The notes under the pieces are model-generated. The model searched no databases and was not told where the DNA came from. It saw only the letters and a list, made by a program, of their open reading frames with translations. This document shows, piece by piece, positions 8,248 to 17,501 of a stretch of DNA of 64,000 bases; position 1 is the first letter of the stretch, and every line of letters begins with the position of its first letter. This DNA is from JABDIP01 sp965212545 (GTDB lineage Bacteria; Pseudomonadota; Alphaproteobacteria; DSM-16000; Inquilinaceae): contig CBDBVB010000021.1 in assembly GCA_965212545.1 (NCBI GenBank), positions 682,001 through 746,000 on the forward strand. Reading direction: 5' to 3'. Position numbers and translations under genes: made by a program.

Positions 8248-10395
8248 GTGATCCGCCAGTTCGAACTGGTCGAGCGGGTCAAATCCTATGACCCCGATGC
8301 CGATGAGGATCTGATCAACCGCGCCTACGTCTTTTCCATGAAGGCGCATGGCAGCCAGCGCCGGGCCTCCGGCGACGCCTATTTCCTGCACCCGCTCGAA
8401 GTCGCCGGCATCCTCGCCGACATGAAGCTGGATACCGGCTCGATCGTGACCGGCCTGCTGCACGACACGGTCGAGGACACGGTCGCGACGCTGGACGATA
8501 TCGAGGAGAAGTTCGGCAAGGAGATTGTTCAGCTCGTCGACGGCGTCACCAAGCTGTCCAAGCTGGAACTGCAGAGCGACAGCTCCAAGCAGGCGGAGAA
8601 CTTCCGCAAGCTGGTCGTCGCCATGTCGCGCGACATCCGCGTGCTGCTGGTCAAGCTGTGCGACCGGCTGCACAACATGCGCACCCTGGGCGCCATCCGC
8701 AGCGAGGACAAGCGCAAGCGGATCGCGCGCGAGACCCTGGAGATTTATGCGCCCTTGGCCGAGCGCATCGGCATGCACGAGATGAAGGACGAGCTGGAAG
8801 ACCTCGCCTTCACCCATCTCAACCCGGACGCCCGGGACAGCATCGTGCGCCGTCTGTCGCAGTTGAAGGAAGAGGGTGGCGACCTGATCGCCCGGGTCAT
8901 GCGCGAGCTGACCGAGATCCTGACCGAGGGCGGTGTCGACGCCACTGTCACCGGCCGCGAGAAGCGTCCCTATTCGATCTGGCGCAAGATGCAGCGCAAG
9001 AGCATGGGGTTCGAGCAGCTGCTGGACATCATGGCGCTAAGGGTGCTGGTCGATGATTTGGCCGATTGCTATCAGGCGCTGGGGCTGCTGCACAGCCGCT
9101 ACGCCTCGCTTCCGGGACGCTTCAAGGACTACGTCTCCACGCCCAAGCCGAACGGCTATCAATCGCTGCACACCGCCGTCATCGGCCCCTTCCAGCAGCG
9201 CATCGAGGTGCAGGTCCGCACCCGGAACATGCATGACATCGCCGAGTTCGGCGTCGCCGCCCATTGGGCCTACAAGCACGGCCAGCCGAGCCAGAGCGGT
9301 CCGCAATACCGCTGGCTCAGGGAATTGCTGGACATCCTGGAGCATGCCCAGAAGCCGGAGGAGTTCCTGGAACACACCAAGATGGAGCTGTTCCAGGATC
9401 AGGTCTTCTGCTTCAGCCCGAAGGGCCTGCTGATCGCGCTGCCGCAGGGCGCGACGCCGGTGGATTTCGCCTATGCCGTGCATTCGGAAATCGGCGACAC
9501 CTGCGTCGGCTCCAAGGTCAATGGCCGGCTGGTCACATTGCGACAGCACCTGCAGAACGGCGACCAGGTCGAGATCGTCACCTCCAAGACCTCGACCCCG
9601 TCGCCGGAATGGGAGCGGTTCGTCGTCACCGGCAAGGCCAAGGCGCGCATTCGCCGGTATGTCCGGCAGCAGCAGCGCAGCCAATATGTCGAACTCGGCC
9701 GCGCCATGCTGCAGAAGGTGTTCCGCCAGGAAGGCTACGACTTCACCGACAAGGCGCTGGAAGGCGTCCTGAAGATCTTCAAGGCCGCATCGGTCGAGGA
9801 TATCTATGCCAACGTCGGTGCCGGGCTGAACGGCGCCCGGGAAGCCTTCAACGCGGTGTTCCCCGGCCATCGCTCCTCCGCCCAGCAGAAGGACGGCAAG
9901 GTCGTCCCGATCGGCCGGGCGCGGAAGAGCCAGGCCAAGACCAAGGATCAGCCACTGGCGATCCGCGGCCTGATCCCCGGCATGGCGGTGCACTACGCCC
10001 GCTGCTGCCACCCGATACCCGGCGATCGAATTGTCGGCATCGTGACCACCGGCAAGGGCGTCACCATCCACACCATCGACTGCGAGACCCTGGAGAGCTT
10101 CTACGACACGCCGGAGCGCTGGTTGGATGTCAGCTGGGATTCGAAGGCCGACGAGCATACCGGCCGTCTGCACGCGGTGATCGCCAACGAGCCCGGCAGC
10201 CTGGGCACCCTGTCGACGGTGATCGGCAAGAATGGCGGCAACATCACCAATCTGAAGATCACCCACCGGTCGACCGATTTCTTCGAGATGCTGATCGACA
10301 TCGATGTCAGCGACGTGCGCCACCTGTCGAATATCATCGCCGCGCTGCGCGCAACGCCGGTGATCAGCGCCGTCGACCGGGCCCGCAGCGGATAG
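8248..10395 (+). CDS. rsh: Bifunctional (p)ppGpp synthetase/hydrolase, RelA/SpoT homologue
   Basis: The 715-residue protein uses GTG 8248, giving IRQFELVERVKSYDPDADE, the usual start of alphaproteobacterial Rsh. An ATG 11 codons upstream has no family similarity. The N-terminal HD hydrolase domain contains GLLHDTVEDT, and VKLCDRLHNMRTL is intact. The synthetase domain has RPYSIWRKMQRKS and DIMALRVLV. A TGS domain (VFCFSPKGLLIALPQGATPVDFAY) and a C-terminal ACT domain follow. It makes and degrades the stringent-response alarmone in the cytoplasm. Both catalytic domains look active, so it is probably the main bifunctional enzyme. Confidence 0.95.
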   Translation: MIRQFELVERVKSYDPDADEDLINRAYVFSMKAHGSQRRASGDAYFLHPLEVAGILADMKLDTGSIVTGLLHDTVEDTVATLDDIEEKFGKEIVQLVDGVTKLSKLELQSDSSKQAENFRKLVVAMSRDIRVLLVKLCDRLHNMRTLGAIRSEDKRKRIARETLEIYAPLAERIGMHEMKDELEDLAFTHLNPDARDSIVRRLSQLKEEGGDLIARVMRELTEILTEGGVDATVTGREKRPYSIWRKMQRKSMGFEQLLDIMALRVLVDDLADCYQALGLLHSRYASLPGRFKDYVSTPKPNGYQSLHTAVIGPFQQRIEVQVRTRNMHDIAEFGVAAHWAYKHGQPSQSGPQYRWLRELLDILEHAQKPEEFLEHTKMELFQDQVFCFSPKGLLIALPQGATPVDFAYAVHSEIGDTCVGSKVNGRLVTLRQHLQNGDQVEIVTSKTSTPSPEWERFVVTGKAKARIRRYVRQQQRSQYVELGRAMLQKVFRQEGYDFTDKALEGVLKIFKAASVEDIYANVGAGLNGAREAFNAVFPGHRSSAQQKDGKVVPIGRARKSQAKTKDQPLAIRGLIPGMAVHYARCCHPIPGDRIVGIVTTGKGVTIHTIDCETLESFYDTPERWLDVSWDSKADEHTGRLHAVIANEPGSLGTLSTVIGKNGGNITNLKITHRSTDFFEMLIDIDVSDVRHLSNIIAALRATPVISAVDRARSG

Positions 10396-10432
10396 GGAAC
10401 CGCATGAATCCGGCATGGTACGAGGCAACAAG

Positions 10433-11192
10433 ATGAGCCGACGACTGAGGCTTGGCGTCAACATCGACCATGTGGCGACAATCCGGAACGCACGCGGCGG
10501 TCGGCATCCGGATCCGGTCAGGGCGGCGGCGCTTGCCGCCGCGTCCGGCGCCGACGGCATCACCGCCCATCTGCGCGAGGACCGGCGCCACATCAGCGAT
10601 CTGGACATCGAGCGGCTGCGCGCCGAGATCGATTTGCCGCTGAACCTGGAGATGGCGGCGACCCAGGAGATGCTGGCGATCGCCCTCAGGCATCCGCCGC
10701 ATGCCGCCTGCATCGTCCCCGAGCGGCGCGAGGAGGTGACCACCGAAGGCGGCCTGGACGCGGCTGGCGCGATCGCCACCCTTACGCCGCTTGTCGAGTC
10801 GCTGGCCGATGCGGGGATCCGCGTCTCGCTGTTCGTCGATCCGGATAGGGCACAGCTCGATGCCGCCATCGCTCTGGGCGCGCCGGTGGTCGAGTTGCAC
10901 ACGGGCGCCTATTGCGATGCGCGTCCAGGCGCCGCGCAAGGCGCCGAACTGGAACGGCTGCGCATCGCCGCCGCCCATGCCGAGGCGGTCGGCCTTGAAT
11001 GCCATGCTGGCCATGGCCTGACCTTCGATACGGTCGGGCCGGTTGCTGAGATTCCGACGATCGTCGAGCTCAATATCGGTCACTTCCTGATCGGCGAGTC
11101 GATCTTCAGCGGCCTGGAGAGCGCCATCAAGCGGATGCGCGCGGCGATGGACGCGGCCCGGGCGTCGGCCGCGCGACGAGCGCAGCGCCTGA
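10433..11192 (+). CDS. pdxJ: Pyridoxine 5'-phosphate synthase, apparent 3' frameshift
   Basis: PdxJ joins 3-amino-2-oxopropyl phosphate with deoxyxylulose phosphate in vitamin B6 synthesis. LGVNIDHVATIRNARGGRHP opens the protein, followed by AHLREDRRHI, ECHAGHGLTFD and ELNIGHFLIGESIF, all signatures of the TIM barrel. The start at 10433 is preceded by a GAGG site; an upstream ATG at 10415 is also in frame. As printed, the frame runs without stop into acpS. Removing one base near 11175 yields a stop at 11190-11192, five bases before acpS ATG. An apparent one-base insertion, probably a sequence error, is therefore likely. Confidence 0.9.
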
Positions 11193-11197
11193 CCCCG

Positions 11198-11627
11198 ATG
11201 ATTCTCGGCATCGGCAACGACATCATCGACATCCGGCGCGTCGAGCGCACGCTGGAGCGCTTCGGCGACCGGTTCACCGGCCGTGTGTTCACCGAGGTCG
11301 AGCGCGCCAAATCCGATCGCCGGCGAATGCGCGCCGCCAGCTACGCCAAGCGTTTCGCCGCAAAGGAAGCGTGCTCCAAGGCGCTGGGCACGGGCTTGCG
11401 CAAGGGCGTGTATCTGGCGCGACATGGGGGTCGTCAACCTGCCCGGCGGAAAGCCGACCATATCGCTGACCGGCGGCGCCCTCGAAAGGCTGGACTCGAT
11501 GGTTCCGGCCGGCATGAACGCCGCCATCCACCTGACCATCACCGACGATTTTCCGCATGCCCAGGCGATCGTGATCATCGAGGCAATGCCAACGGTTGTG
11601 GGCGACAGAGAAGGAAACGTCGTTTGA
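11198..11627 (+). CDS. acpS: Holo-[acyl-carrier-protein] synthase, apparent frameshift
   Basis: AcpS transfers 4'-phosphopantetheine from CoA to acyl carrier protein. MILGIGNDIIDIRRVERTLERFG carries the conserved metal-binding Asp, and RFAAKEACSKALGTG is the second signature. After GLRKGV, an extra C at 11414 shifts the frame; dropping it gives YWRDMGVVNLPGGKP, as in the family, ending at 11627. The other half is intact in the shifted frame, so the gene is probably functional and the indel an error. The protein would be about 142 residues. Confidence 0.88.
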
Positions 11628-11686
11628 CTCCGCAAGATGGTGGCCCGATACAGAGGCCCGAAATCGAGGTCAGCAGGTCCCGGCAC

Positions 11687-12428
11687 ATGAAATCGACTGC
11701 CTCGGGCGACGGATTCTGGGAAATCGTCCGGACCCTCGTCTATGCGCTGCTGGTGGCCCTGTCGGTCCGCACGCTCGCCTATCAGCCGTTCAACATCCCG
11801 TCGGAATCCATGGTCCCGACGCTGCTGAAGGGCGATTTCCTGTTCGTCTCGAAATTCAGCTACGGATACAGCCGGCACTCGCTGCCCTTCGGCATTCCGC
11901 TGTTCGAGGGCCGGATCTTCGCCAGCGAGCCCGAGCGCGGCGACGTCATCGTCTTCCAGCTGCCGGCGCGACCCGTCGCAGACCTACATCAAGCGGCTGA
12001 TCGGCCTGCCGGGCGACACTGATCAGCGTCGAGGGCGGCATCCTGCACATCAATGGCGATCCGGTCAGCCGCGAACTGATCGGCGCCCAGCATTCCGGAT
12101 GCCGAGTCATCGGCCGCGCTGTCCGGCAATCGCTATCTGGAAACGCTGCCCAACGGTGTCGTGCACGATATCCTCGAGGTCTCGGACACGCCGCCGTTCG
12201 GACAACACGCGCGGCTACCGGGTGCCGGAGGGCCATTTCTTCATGATGGGCGACAACCGGGACAACAGCACCGACAGCCGCTTTCCCCAGGTCGGGTTCA
12301 TTCCCGAGGAGAACCTGGTCGGCCGCGCCGAGTTCATCTGGTTCAGCCTGGAAGACGCCCGCGCCTATGAAATCTGGAAATGGCCGTGGGCGATCCGGTT
12401 CAGCCGCATGTTCACGGGAATTGACTGA
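11687..12428 (+). CDS. lepB: Signal peptidase I, several apparent frameshifts
   Basis: LepB cleaves Sec signal peptides at the inner membrane. An N-terminal membrane segment (TLVYALLVALSVRTLAY) is followed by the Ser motif FNIPSESMVPTLL. After correction come the Lys motif QTYIKRLIGLPGD and the box GHFFMMGDNRDNSTDSR. Four one-base insertions, near 11968, 12027, 12090 and 12198, must be removed to read it through. Each restores a family-like sequence, for example PPF-DNTRGYRVPEG. The chosen ATG is 11687; a longer start overlapping the acpS stop is possible. Such closely spaced indels in an essential gene point to sequence error. Confidence 0.88.
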
Positions 12429-12436
12429 CCGGTTCG

Positions 12437-13155
12437 ATGGCACGGCGCAAGGCCGATCATGATCGTGCTGACCCAGGCCCTGGCGCATCGCTTCGCCGAT
12501 CCAGCCTGCTGCGCGAGGCGCTGACCCATCCCAGCACCGACCTGCAGGATCGCGGCGGCGCGCGTTTCGGATACGAGCGTCTGGAATTCCTCGGCGACCG
12601 GGTGCTCGGCCTGGCCGTCGCCGAATGGCTGTTGGCGCGTTTCCCGACGAGCCGGAGGGGTCGCTGGCAAAGCGGCACACGGCCCTGGTCCGCCGCGAGA
12701 CCCTGGCCCAGATCGCCCGCGACATCAGCCTCGGCGACGCATCTGATCCTGTCGCCGGGAGAGGCGGAGTCCGGCGGCCGTGAGAACGAGGCGATCCTGG
12801 CCGATGCCTGCGAGGCGGTGATCGCCGCGCTCTATCTCGACGGCGGGTTCGAGGCCGCGCGCGATTTCATCCGAAACGCCTTCTCCGACGGCGATCGACC
12901 GTGACGAACTGCCGCCGCAGGACGCCAAGACCGAGCTGCAGGAATGGGCCCAGGCCCGCGGCCTGCCGCTGCCGGACTATGAGCCCGTGTCACGCAGCGG
13001 GCCGGACCATCGTCCCGTGTTCGAAGTGCAGGTCAGCATCTCCGGCCATCCGCCGGCGACCGCCTCGGGGCACGTCGAAACGGGTCGCCGAACGCCAGGC
13101 GGCAGCGCAGCTTCTGCTGCCAGGCTCCTGGGCAGAAGAGGGCGGCGAACAGTGA
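12437..13155 (+). CDS. rnc: Ribonuclease III, several apparent frameshifts
   Basis: RNase III cuts double-stranded RNA, including rRNA precursors. The signature YERLEFLGDRVLGLAVAEWL (ERLEFLGD metal site) and ENEAILADACEAVIAALYLDGG are clear, with a double-stranded RNA-binding domain (DAKTELQEWAQ) after about residue 150. The frame breaks near 12505 and 12640 (apparent deletions) and near 12736, 12890 and 13068 (apparent insertions). The true start may be ATG 12437 or 12459. The end, taken as TGA 13153-13155, overlaps the era GTG, but the last residues are uncertain because of the indels. Confidence 0.85.
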
Positions 13156-14059
13156 GCCAGACTCGCTGCGGCTTCATCGCCCTGGTCGGCGCCCCGAATG
13201 CCGGCAAGTCGACGCTTGCTGAACGCGCTTTGTCGGCTCCAAGGTGGCGATCGTCTCGCCCGAAGGTGCAGACCACGCGGACGCGGGTGCTCGGCATCGC
13301 CCTGGACGGCGACAGCCAGCTTGTGTTCGTCGACACGCCGGGCATTTTCCAGCCCAAGCGGCGGTTGGAGCGGGCGATGGTGGCGGCCGCCTGGCAGGGC
13401 GCCCAGGATGCCGATCTGGTGGTGCTGCTGGTCGACGCCACGGCCGACGAAGATCAAGCCGGAGACCCGGTCCATCATCGAGGGGCTGAAGGCGGCCGGC
13501 CGGCCGGCCATCCTGGCGCTGAACAAGATCGACGCGGTCAAGCGGACACGCCTGCTGGCGCTCAGCGAGGCGCTCAACGCCGAAGGCGACTTCACCGCCA
13601 CCTACATGATCTCCGCCCTGACCGACCGACGGGCTCGACGACCTGAAATCGGCGCTGGCGGCCGCCGTGCCCGAGGGGCCGTGGCTCTATCCGGAGGACC
13701 AGCTCTCGGACATGCCGGAGCGGCTGCTGGCGGCAGAGATCACCCGGGAGAAAGATCTTCCTGCGGCTCTATCAGGAACTGCCCTATTCGCCGCCACGGT
13801 CGAGACCGAGAGCTGGGAACAGCGCGACGATGGCAGCATCGCCATCTCCCAGGTGATCTTCGTGCAGCGCGACACCCAGAAGGCCATCGTGCTGGGCAAG
13901 GGCGGCCAGATGATCAAGGCGATCGGCACCGCCGCCCGGCAGGAACTCGAGGAGATCCTCGACTGCCGCGTCCATATCCGGCTGTTCGTCAAGGTCCGCG
14001 AGAATTGGATCGACGATCCCGACCGCTATAGCGACTGGGGCCTGGACTTCAACGCCTAG
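13152..14059 (+). CDS. era: GTPase Era, several apparent frameshifts
   Basis: Era is a ribosome-assembly GTPase that binds 16S rRNA. GTG 13152 gives SQTRCGFIALVGAPNAGKST (G1). VDTPGIFQPKR (G3), ALNKIDAVKR (G4) and the KH domain ending (AIVLGKGGQMIKAIGTAAR) are all visible, but in changing frames. Apparent one-base insertions lie near 13216, 13230, 13260, 13450, 13626 and 13757, plus one ambiguous event near 13796. The corrected product is about 300 residues, the usual size. Every functional motif survives, so I read this as an intact gene in poor sequence. Confidence 0.9.
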
Positions 14060-14312
14060 CGGCGGTCCAGGTCTCGTCGCCCCATTGGTAGCCTGGGAAG
14101 TACCGCTCCCGTTGAGACGGGGCGACGCGCCTCGGGTCGCAGATCATGACCTGGCCGGCGACGTCGCGCGGCCTGGCCAAATCTTCCGTAGCCACGAAGG
14201 TGCATTGACCGGAGGAGGTTCCAGACGACTCGCAGGCTGCCAGCAACATAGCCGCTGCTGCGCAAACCATTGTCGCGCGTAGCGACTTTGCGATGAGATG
14301 GTGTGCCGACAT
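14049..14312 (-). CDS. Small lipoprotein, array member 1 of 5
   Basis: The 87-residue protein has a lipoprotein signal ending in the lipobox LLAAC (Cys 27), so it should be lipidated and anchored on a membrane facing the periplasm. The mature part has the array's shared core: Cys-x-x-V, HL-like DL-A, then CDPRRVAPSQRERYFP. Two non-lipobox cysteines are conserved in all five members and could form a disulfide. The 3' end overlaps the convergent era end by 11 bases. No known family is recognised. Confidence 0.75.
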   Translation of the reverse strand: MSAHHLIAKSLRATMVCAAAAMLLAACESSGTSSGQCTFVATEDLARPRDVAGQVMICDPRRVAPSQRERYFPGYQWGDETWTAARR

Positions 14313-14327
14313 GTCTCAGAGTCCCCC

Positions 14328-14591
14328 TTACCCCGCGCCAGATGTTGTGGAACCGCCCGGAAAATACTGTTCACGATAGGCCGGGCTCACCCTCTGCGGA
14401 TTGCAGATCCGTGTCGTGCCGCCGCCCTCACGCGCGACGGCCAGATGCTGTAATCGCACAGAGACACAGCCGTCGGTCGGCCCGGAAGAACTCTCGCAGG
14501 CAGTCAGGAACAATGCAGCTGCCGCGCAGACTATCGTCGAGCGCATCGACAGACCGATGAGGTTTCGTGTCGACATGGTCATAGTGTCCAT
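14328..14591 (-). CDS. Small lipoprotein, array member 2 of 5
   Basis: The 87 residues (or 82 if the third ATG, MSTRNLIGLS, is used) carry a lipobox FLTAC. The core reads GCVSVRLQHLAVAR then ICNPQRVSPAYREQYFP. The closest relative is the next gene, with matching DNA over the signal region, indicating a recent tandem duplication. The function is unknown; lipid anchoring is inferred from the lipobox. Confidence 0.75.
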   Translation of the reverse strand: MDTMTMSTRNLIGLSMRSTIVCAAAALFLTACESSSGPTDGCVSVRLQHLAVAREGGGTTRICNPQRVSPAYREQYFPGGSTTSGAG

Positions 14592-14914
14592 CTTAATCCT
14601 GTCCTTCCGGAACTACCGGGGAAATACCGTTCGCGATAGGCCGGGCTCACCCTTTGTGGATTGCAGACCCGTGTCGTGCCAGAGCCGTCACGCGCGACGG
14701 CCAGATGCCGCAATCGTACGGAGACGCAGTCGTCGGAGGGCGCTGAACTCTCGCAGGCTGTCAAGCCCGTCGCCGCCGCGACGCCGACTGTCACCGCGCG
14801 CATCGACAGACCGATGAGATTTCGTCTCGACAGGGTCTCAGGATCCACCGCCGTTCGCCTCCGGTGTTGTGGAACTGTCGGGAAAATACTGGTCACGATA
14901 GGCCGAAAGAACAC
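14579..14914 (-). CDS. Small lipoprotein, array member 3 of 5, start uncertain
   Basis: The core is DCVSVRLRHLAVAR then VCNPQRVSPAYRERYFP, nearly the same as member 2, with lipobox GLTAC. The furthest upstream ATG (14914) would put about 30 unrelated residues before the signal. At the position where member 2 has ATG-TCG-ACA-CGA this copy has CTG-TCG-AGA-CGA, so the ancestral start appears lost. The likely start is then CTG itself or the internal ATG giving MRAVTVGVAAATGLTAC. The 3' end abuts or overlaps member 2. Confidence 0.65.
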   Translation of the reverse strand: MFFRPIVTSIFPTVPQHRRRTAVDPETLSRRNLIGLSMRAVTVGVAAATGLTACESSAPSDDCVSVRLRHLAVARDGSGTTRVCNPQRVSPAYRERYFPGSSGRTGLRWTL

Positions 14915-15086
14915 GCAGCGGGCTGCAGACCAACGTTTCGCCGTCGCCGTCGCTGCCGTTGGCCAGGTGCTTCCTGGCCACGAAGACGCAGCTGCTGGAT
15001 GTGTCCGAATTCGAGCAACCGGTCAACAAGATCGCTGCCACGACCGCGTACAAAGCGCCGCGCCGGATTCCAGGGAGTCCGAGCAT
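14838..15086 (-). CDS. Small lipoprotein, array member 4 of 5
   Basis: ATG 15086 gives an 82-residue protein, MLGLPGIRRGALYAVVAAILLTGC, a clean lipoprotein signal. Longer in-frame starts would bury this signal. The mature part is Ser-rich, then SCVFVARKHLA and VCSPLRVLSAYRDQYFP, the most diverged version of the array core. The 3' end overlaps the longest reading of member 3. The function is unknown. Confidence 0.75.
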   Translation of the reverse strand: MLGLPGIRRGALYAVVAAILLTGCSNSDTSSSCVFVARKHLANGSDGDGETLVCSPLRVLSAYRDQYFPDSSTTPEANGGGS

Positions 15087-15145
15087 GTTGTTGCAGGATA
15101 CTGGCGATCGGCGGCCGGTCATCGCGGCGCGAAATGGAAGATTTA

Positions 15146-15391
15146 TCACGTCTCGCCACCCCCTGCAGTCTGCGGGAAATATCGTTCGCGGTGGGCCGGA
15201 GCGACGCGCATTGGATCGCAAATTAGGGACCGGCCCGCATCGTTGCGCGCCACGGACAGGTGCTCGCTCGCCACATAGGCGCAACGACCCGACGGCCTGG
15301 GGGTGTCGCACGCTGCCAGGAAAGCAACTAAGGCGACGCAAGAGATCGTGCCGAAGAGCAGCGAACGGATGGGGGGTCGTCTCGGAGGCAT
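15146..15391 (-). CDS. Small lipoprotein, array member 5 of 5
   Basis: The 81-residue protein has lipobox FLAAC at Cys 28, then RCAYVASEHLSVAR and ICDPMRVAPAHRERYFP. It is the first gene of the minus-strand array and is divergent from the MFS gene at 15583. The roughly 190 bases between them should hold the array promoter. The function is unknown; membership rests on the shared core and cysteine spacing. Confidence 0.75.
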   Translation of the reverse strand: MPPRRPPIRSLLFGTISCVALVAFLAACDTPRPSGRCAYVASEHLSVARNDAGRSLICDPMRVAPAHRERYFPQTAGGGET

Positions 15392-15582
15392 TGCCGGATC
15401 TGTCTTGTTCGATGCGGTTGAACGCTTGGGAAAGTGGTCGACTGGGCGGCGTTCATAGCCTCGACACTGGAACAGGGTCTTGTCAACCTGGGTCCGCCGG
15501 TGAGGCCATTGCCCCGAAATTCGTTGCGACGCGTCCCTTCAGTCTCTGGGCATGGCCGCACACCGACCGGTAAGTTCCGGCC

Positions 15583-16761
15583 ATGTCAGTGGGCGTACTC
15601 ACCCCGTCTCAGCGACGGACGAGCCTGGCGGCGGTACTGACCAGTGCCGTGGCGTCGGGCATGACCATCGGCATGGCGACGCCGCTGGTAGCGCTGACCA
15701 TGGCGGCGGCCGGTCATGGCGGCTTCGTAGTGGGACTGAATGCCGCGGCGCAGGCGCTGACCGTGCTGGCCATCGGGCCGTTCGTGCCGGGCGTCGTCAA
15801 GCGAATCGGGCCAGTCCCCGCGCTGCTCGGCGGCCTTCTGCTGGCCGCCGCGGCGCTCGCCGCTTTCCCGTTGCTGCCGTCGCTCGCGGCGTGGTTCGCG
15901 TTGCGGATGATCCTGGGATTGGGCGGCGCATTCGACTGGATCGTCAGCGAGACCTGGATCAACAGCCTTGCGGCCGGCCCTCGGCGGGGCCGGATCGTGG
16001 CGCTCTACGCAACGCTCTGGGGCGGTGGGGTGGCGGCCGGGCCGTTATTGCTGACCGTGACCGGGACCGGCGGGATGCGGCCGTTTCTGGTCGGCGCCGG
16101 ACTGCTGGTTGCGGCCTGCCTGCCGGTGCTGGCAGCCCGCCGGCTCGCGCCGCCAATGGCCGAACGGGCGTCGCCGGCCGGCCTCATGGCGGTGCTGCCG
16201 GCGGCGCCGTTGGCTGTTGGCGCCGCGATCCTCGCCGGCTTCGGCGAGGGCACCGTGTTCGCGCTGCTGCCGGTCTACGGTGTCGGCGTCGGTTTTGCTC
16301 CGGCCGCGGCGGTGTTGATGATGTCGGTGTTCGCCGCCGGGTCGATCCTGCTGCAGTTGCCGCTGGGATGGCTGGCCGACCATATGGACCGTCGGCGGTT
16401 GCTGGTAGCGATCACCGCCACCACCCTGCTGTCCCTCGGGGCGGTGCCGCTTGTGCTGGACCATCCCGGCCTGTTGTGGCCGGTGATGTTCGTCTGGGGC
16501 GGCGCGGCGGCGGGCTATTACACAGTCGGTCTGGTGCTGTTGATCGAGCGCTTCGATGCCGCCGATCTGGCCAGCGCCAACACCACCCTGATCATGGCCT
16601 ACACCGCCGGCATGGTGGTCGGCCCGGCAATTGGCGGCGGCGCCATGGAGATCTGGCGGCCGCATGGCCTGCTATTGGCCCTGGCCTTGCCGGCGCTGTT
16701 GTTCCTGTGGGTGATCTTCCGGGGCCGCCCATGGCGCCGGGCCGAGCCCGCGGAAGGCTGA
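15583..16761 (+). CDS. MFS transporter (YcaD-like)
   Basis: The 392 residues are mostly hydrophobic, with about 12 membrane segments. The loop GWLADHMDRRRLLVA matches the MFS motif between helices, and RGRIVALYATLWGGGVAAGP resembles the YcaD/CFA-like permeases. It starts about 190 bases from the lipoprotein array, and its stop is followed one base later by recO ATG, so recO is probably read from the same transcript. The substrate is unknown. Confidence 0.8.
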   Translation: MSVGVLTPSQRRTSLAAVLTSAVASGMTIGMATPLVALTMAAAGHGGFVVGLNAAAQALTVLAIGPFVPGVVKRIGPVPALLGGLLLAAAALAAFPLLPSLAAWFALRMILGLGGAFDWIVSETWINSLAAGPRRGRIVALYATLWGGGVAAGPLLLTVTGTGGMRPFLVGAGLLVAACLPVLAARRLAPPMAERASPAGLMAVLPAAPLAVGAAILAGFGEGTVFALLPVYGVGVGFAPAAAVLMMSVFAAGSILLQLPLGWLADHMDRRRLLVAITATTLLSLGAVPLVLDHPGLLWPVMFVWGGAAAGYYTVGLVLLIERFDAADLASANTTLIMAYTAGMVVGPAIGGGAMEIWRPHGLLLALALPALLFLWVIFRGRPWRRAEPAEG

Positions 16762-16762
16762 G

Positions 16763-17501
16763 ATGGAGTGGACCGACGAAGCCGTCGTGCTGTCGACCCG
16801 GACTCACGGCGAGACCGGGCTGATCGCCATGCTGCTGACCCGCGGGCATGGCCGCCATGCCGGGCTCGCCCGCGGTCAGAAGCTGCGCGCGGCCTTGCAG
16901 CCGGGCACGGTGGTGCAGGCCCGATGGCGGGCCAGGCTGGCGGAACATCTGGGCAGCTACGCGTTGGAACCGTCCGGCAGTACAGCTGCTCTGCTGATCG
17001 ACGATCCGCTGGCGGCTGGCGGCGCTGTCATCCGCCTGCGCCATCGTCGAGGCGGCGCTGCCGGAGCGCGAGTCCCATCCGCCGGTGTTCGACGGCATGC
17101 TGGCGTTGCTCGACACCCTGACCGGCGACCATTGGGACGCCGCCTATGTGCAATGGGAGATCGGGCTTCTCGGCGCGCTCGGCTTCGGGCTGGATCTGGA
17201 GCGCTGCGCCGCGTCGGGCCGCAACGACGACCTTGCCTATGTCAGCCCGCGCACCGGACGGGCGGTGTCGCTGTCGGCCGGCGAGCCGTATCGCGACCGG
17301 CTGCTTGCCTTGCCAGGATTCCTGATTGGCCGCGCCGCCGCCGATCCGGTGGCCGTCGCACAGGGCCTTGCGCTGACCGGGCATTTCCTGGAGCGCAATC
17401 TGTTCGGGCATTCACACCAGCCGGTGCCGCCGGCGCGGCTCCGGTATGTGGAACGCTATCGCAAATTCGCCACAACATCTGGTAATTTCTCGGCCTCATG
17501 A
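16763..17501 (+). CDS. recO: DNA repair protein RecO, apparent frameshift
   Basis: RecO loads RecA on gaps with RecR. The N-terminal OB fold MEWTDEAVVLSTRTHGETG and GLARGQKLRAALQPG are typical. The frame is lost in DDPLxRLAALSSACAIVEAALPERE near 17016, where one extra G must be removed. The C-terminal half then reads through GLLGALGFGLDLERCA, the alphaproteobacterial RecO signature, to 17501. It overlaps the parC start by 4 bases. Probably an intact gene with a sequence error. Confidence 0.87.

Noticed and set aside
9037..10902. Long minus-strand frame opposite rsh and pdxJ
   Set aside because: Translation resembles nothing and mirrors coding sequence of rsh; a composition artefact.
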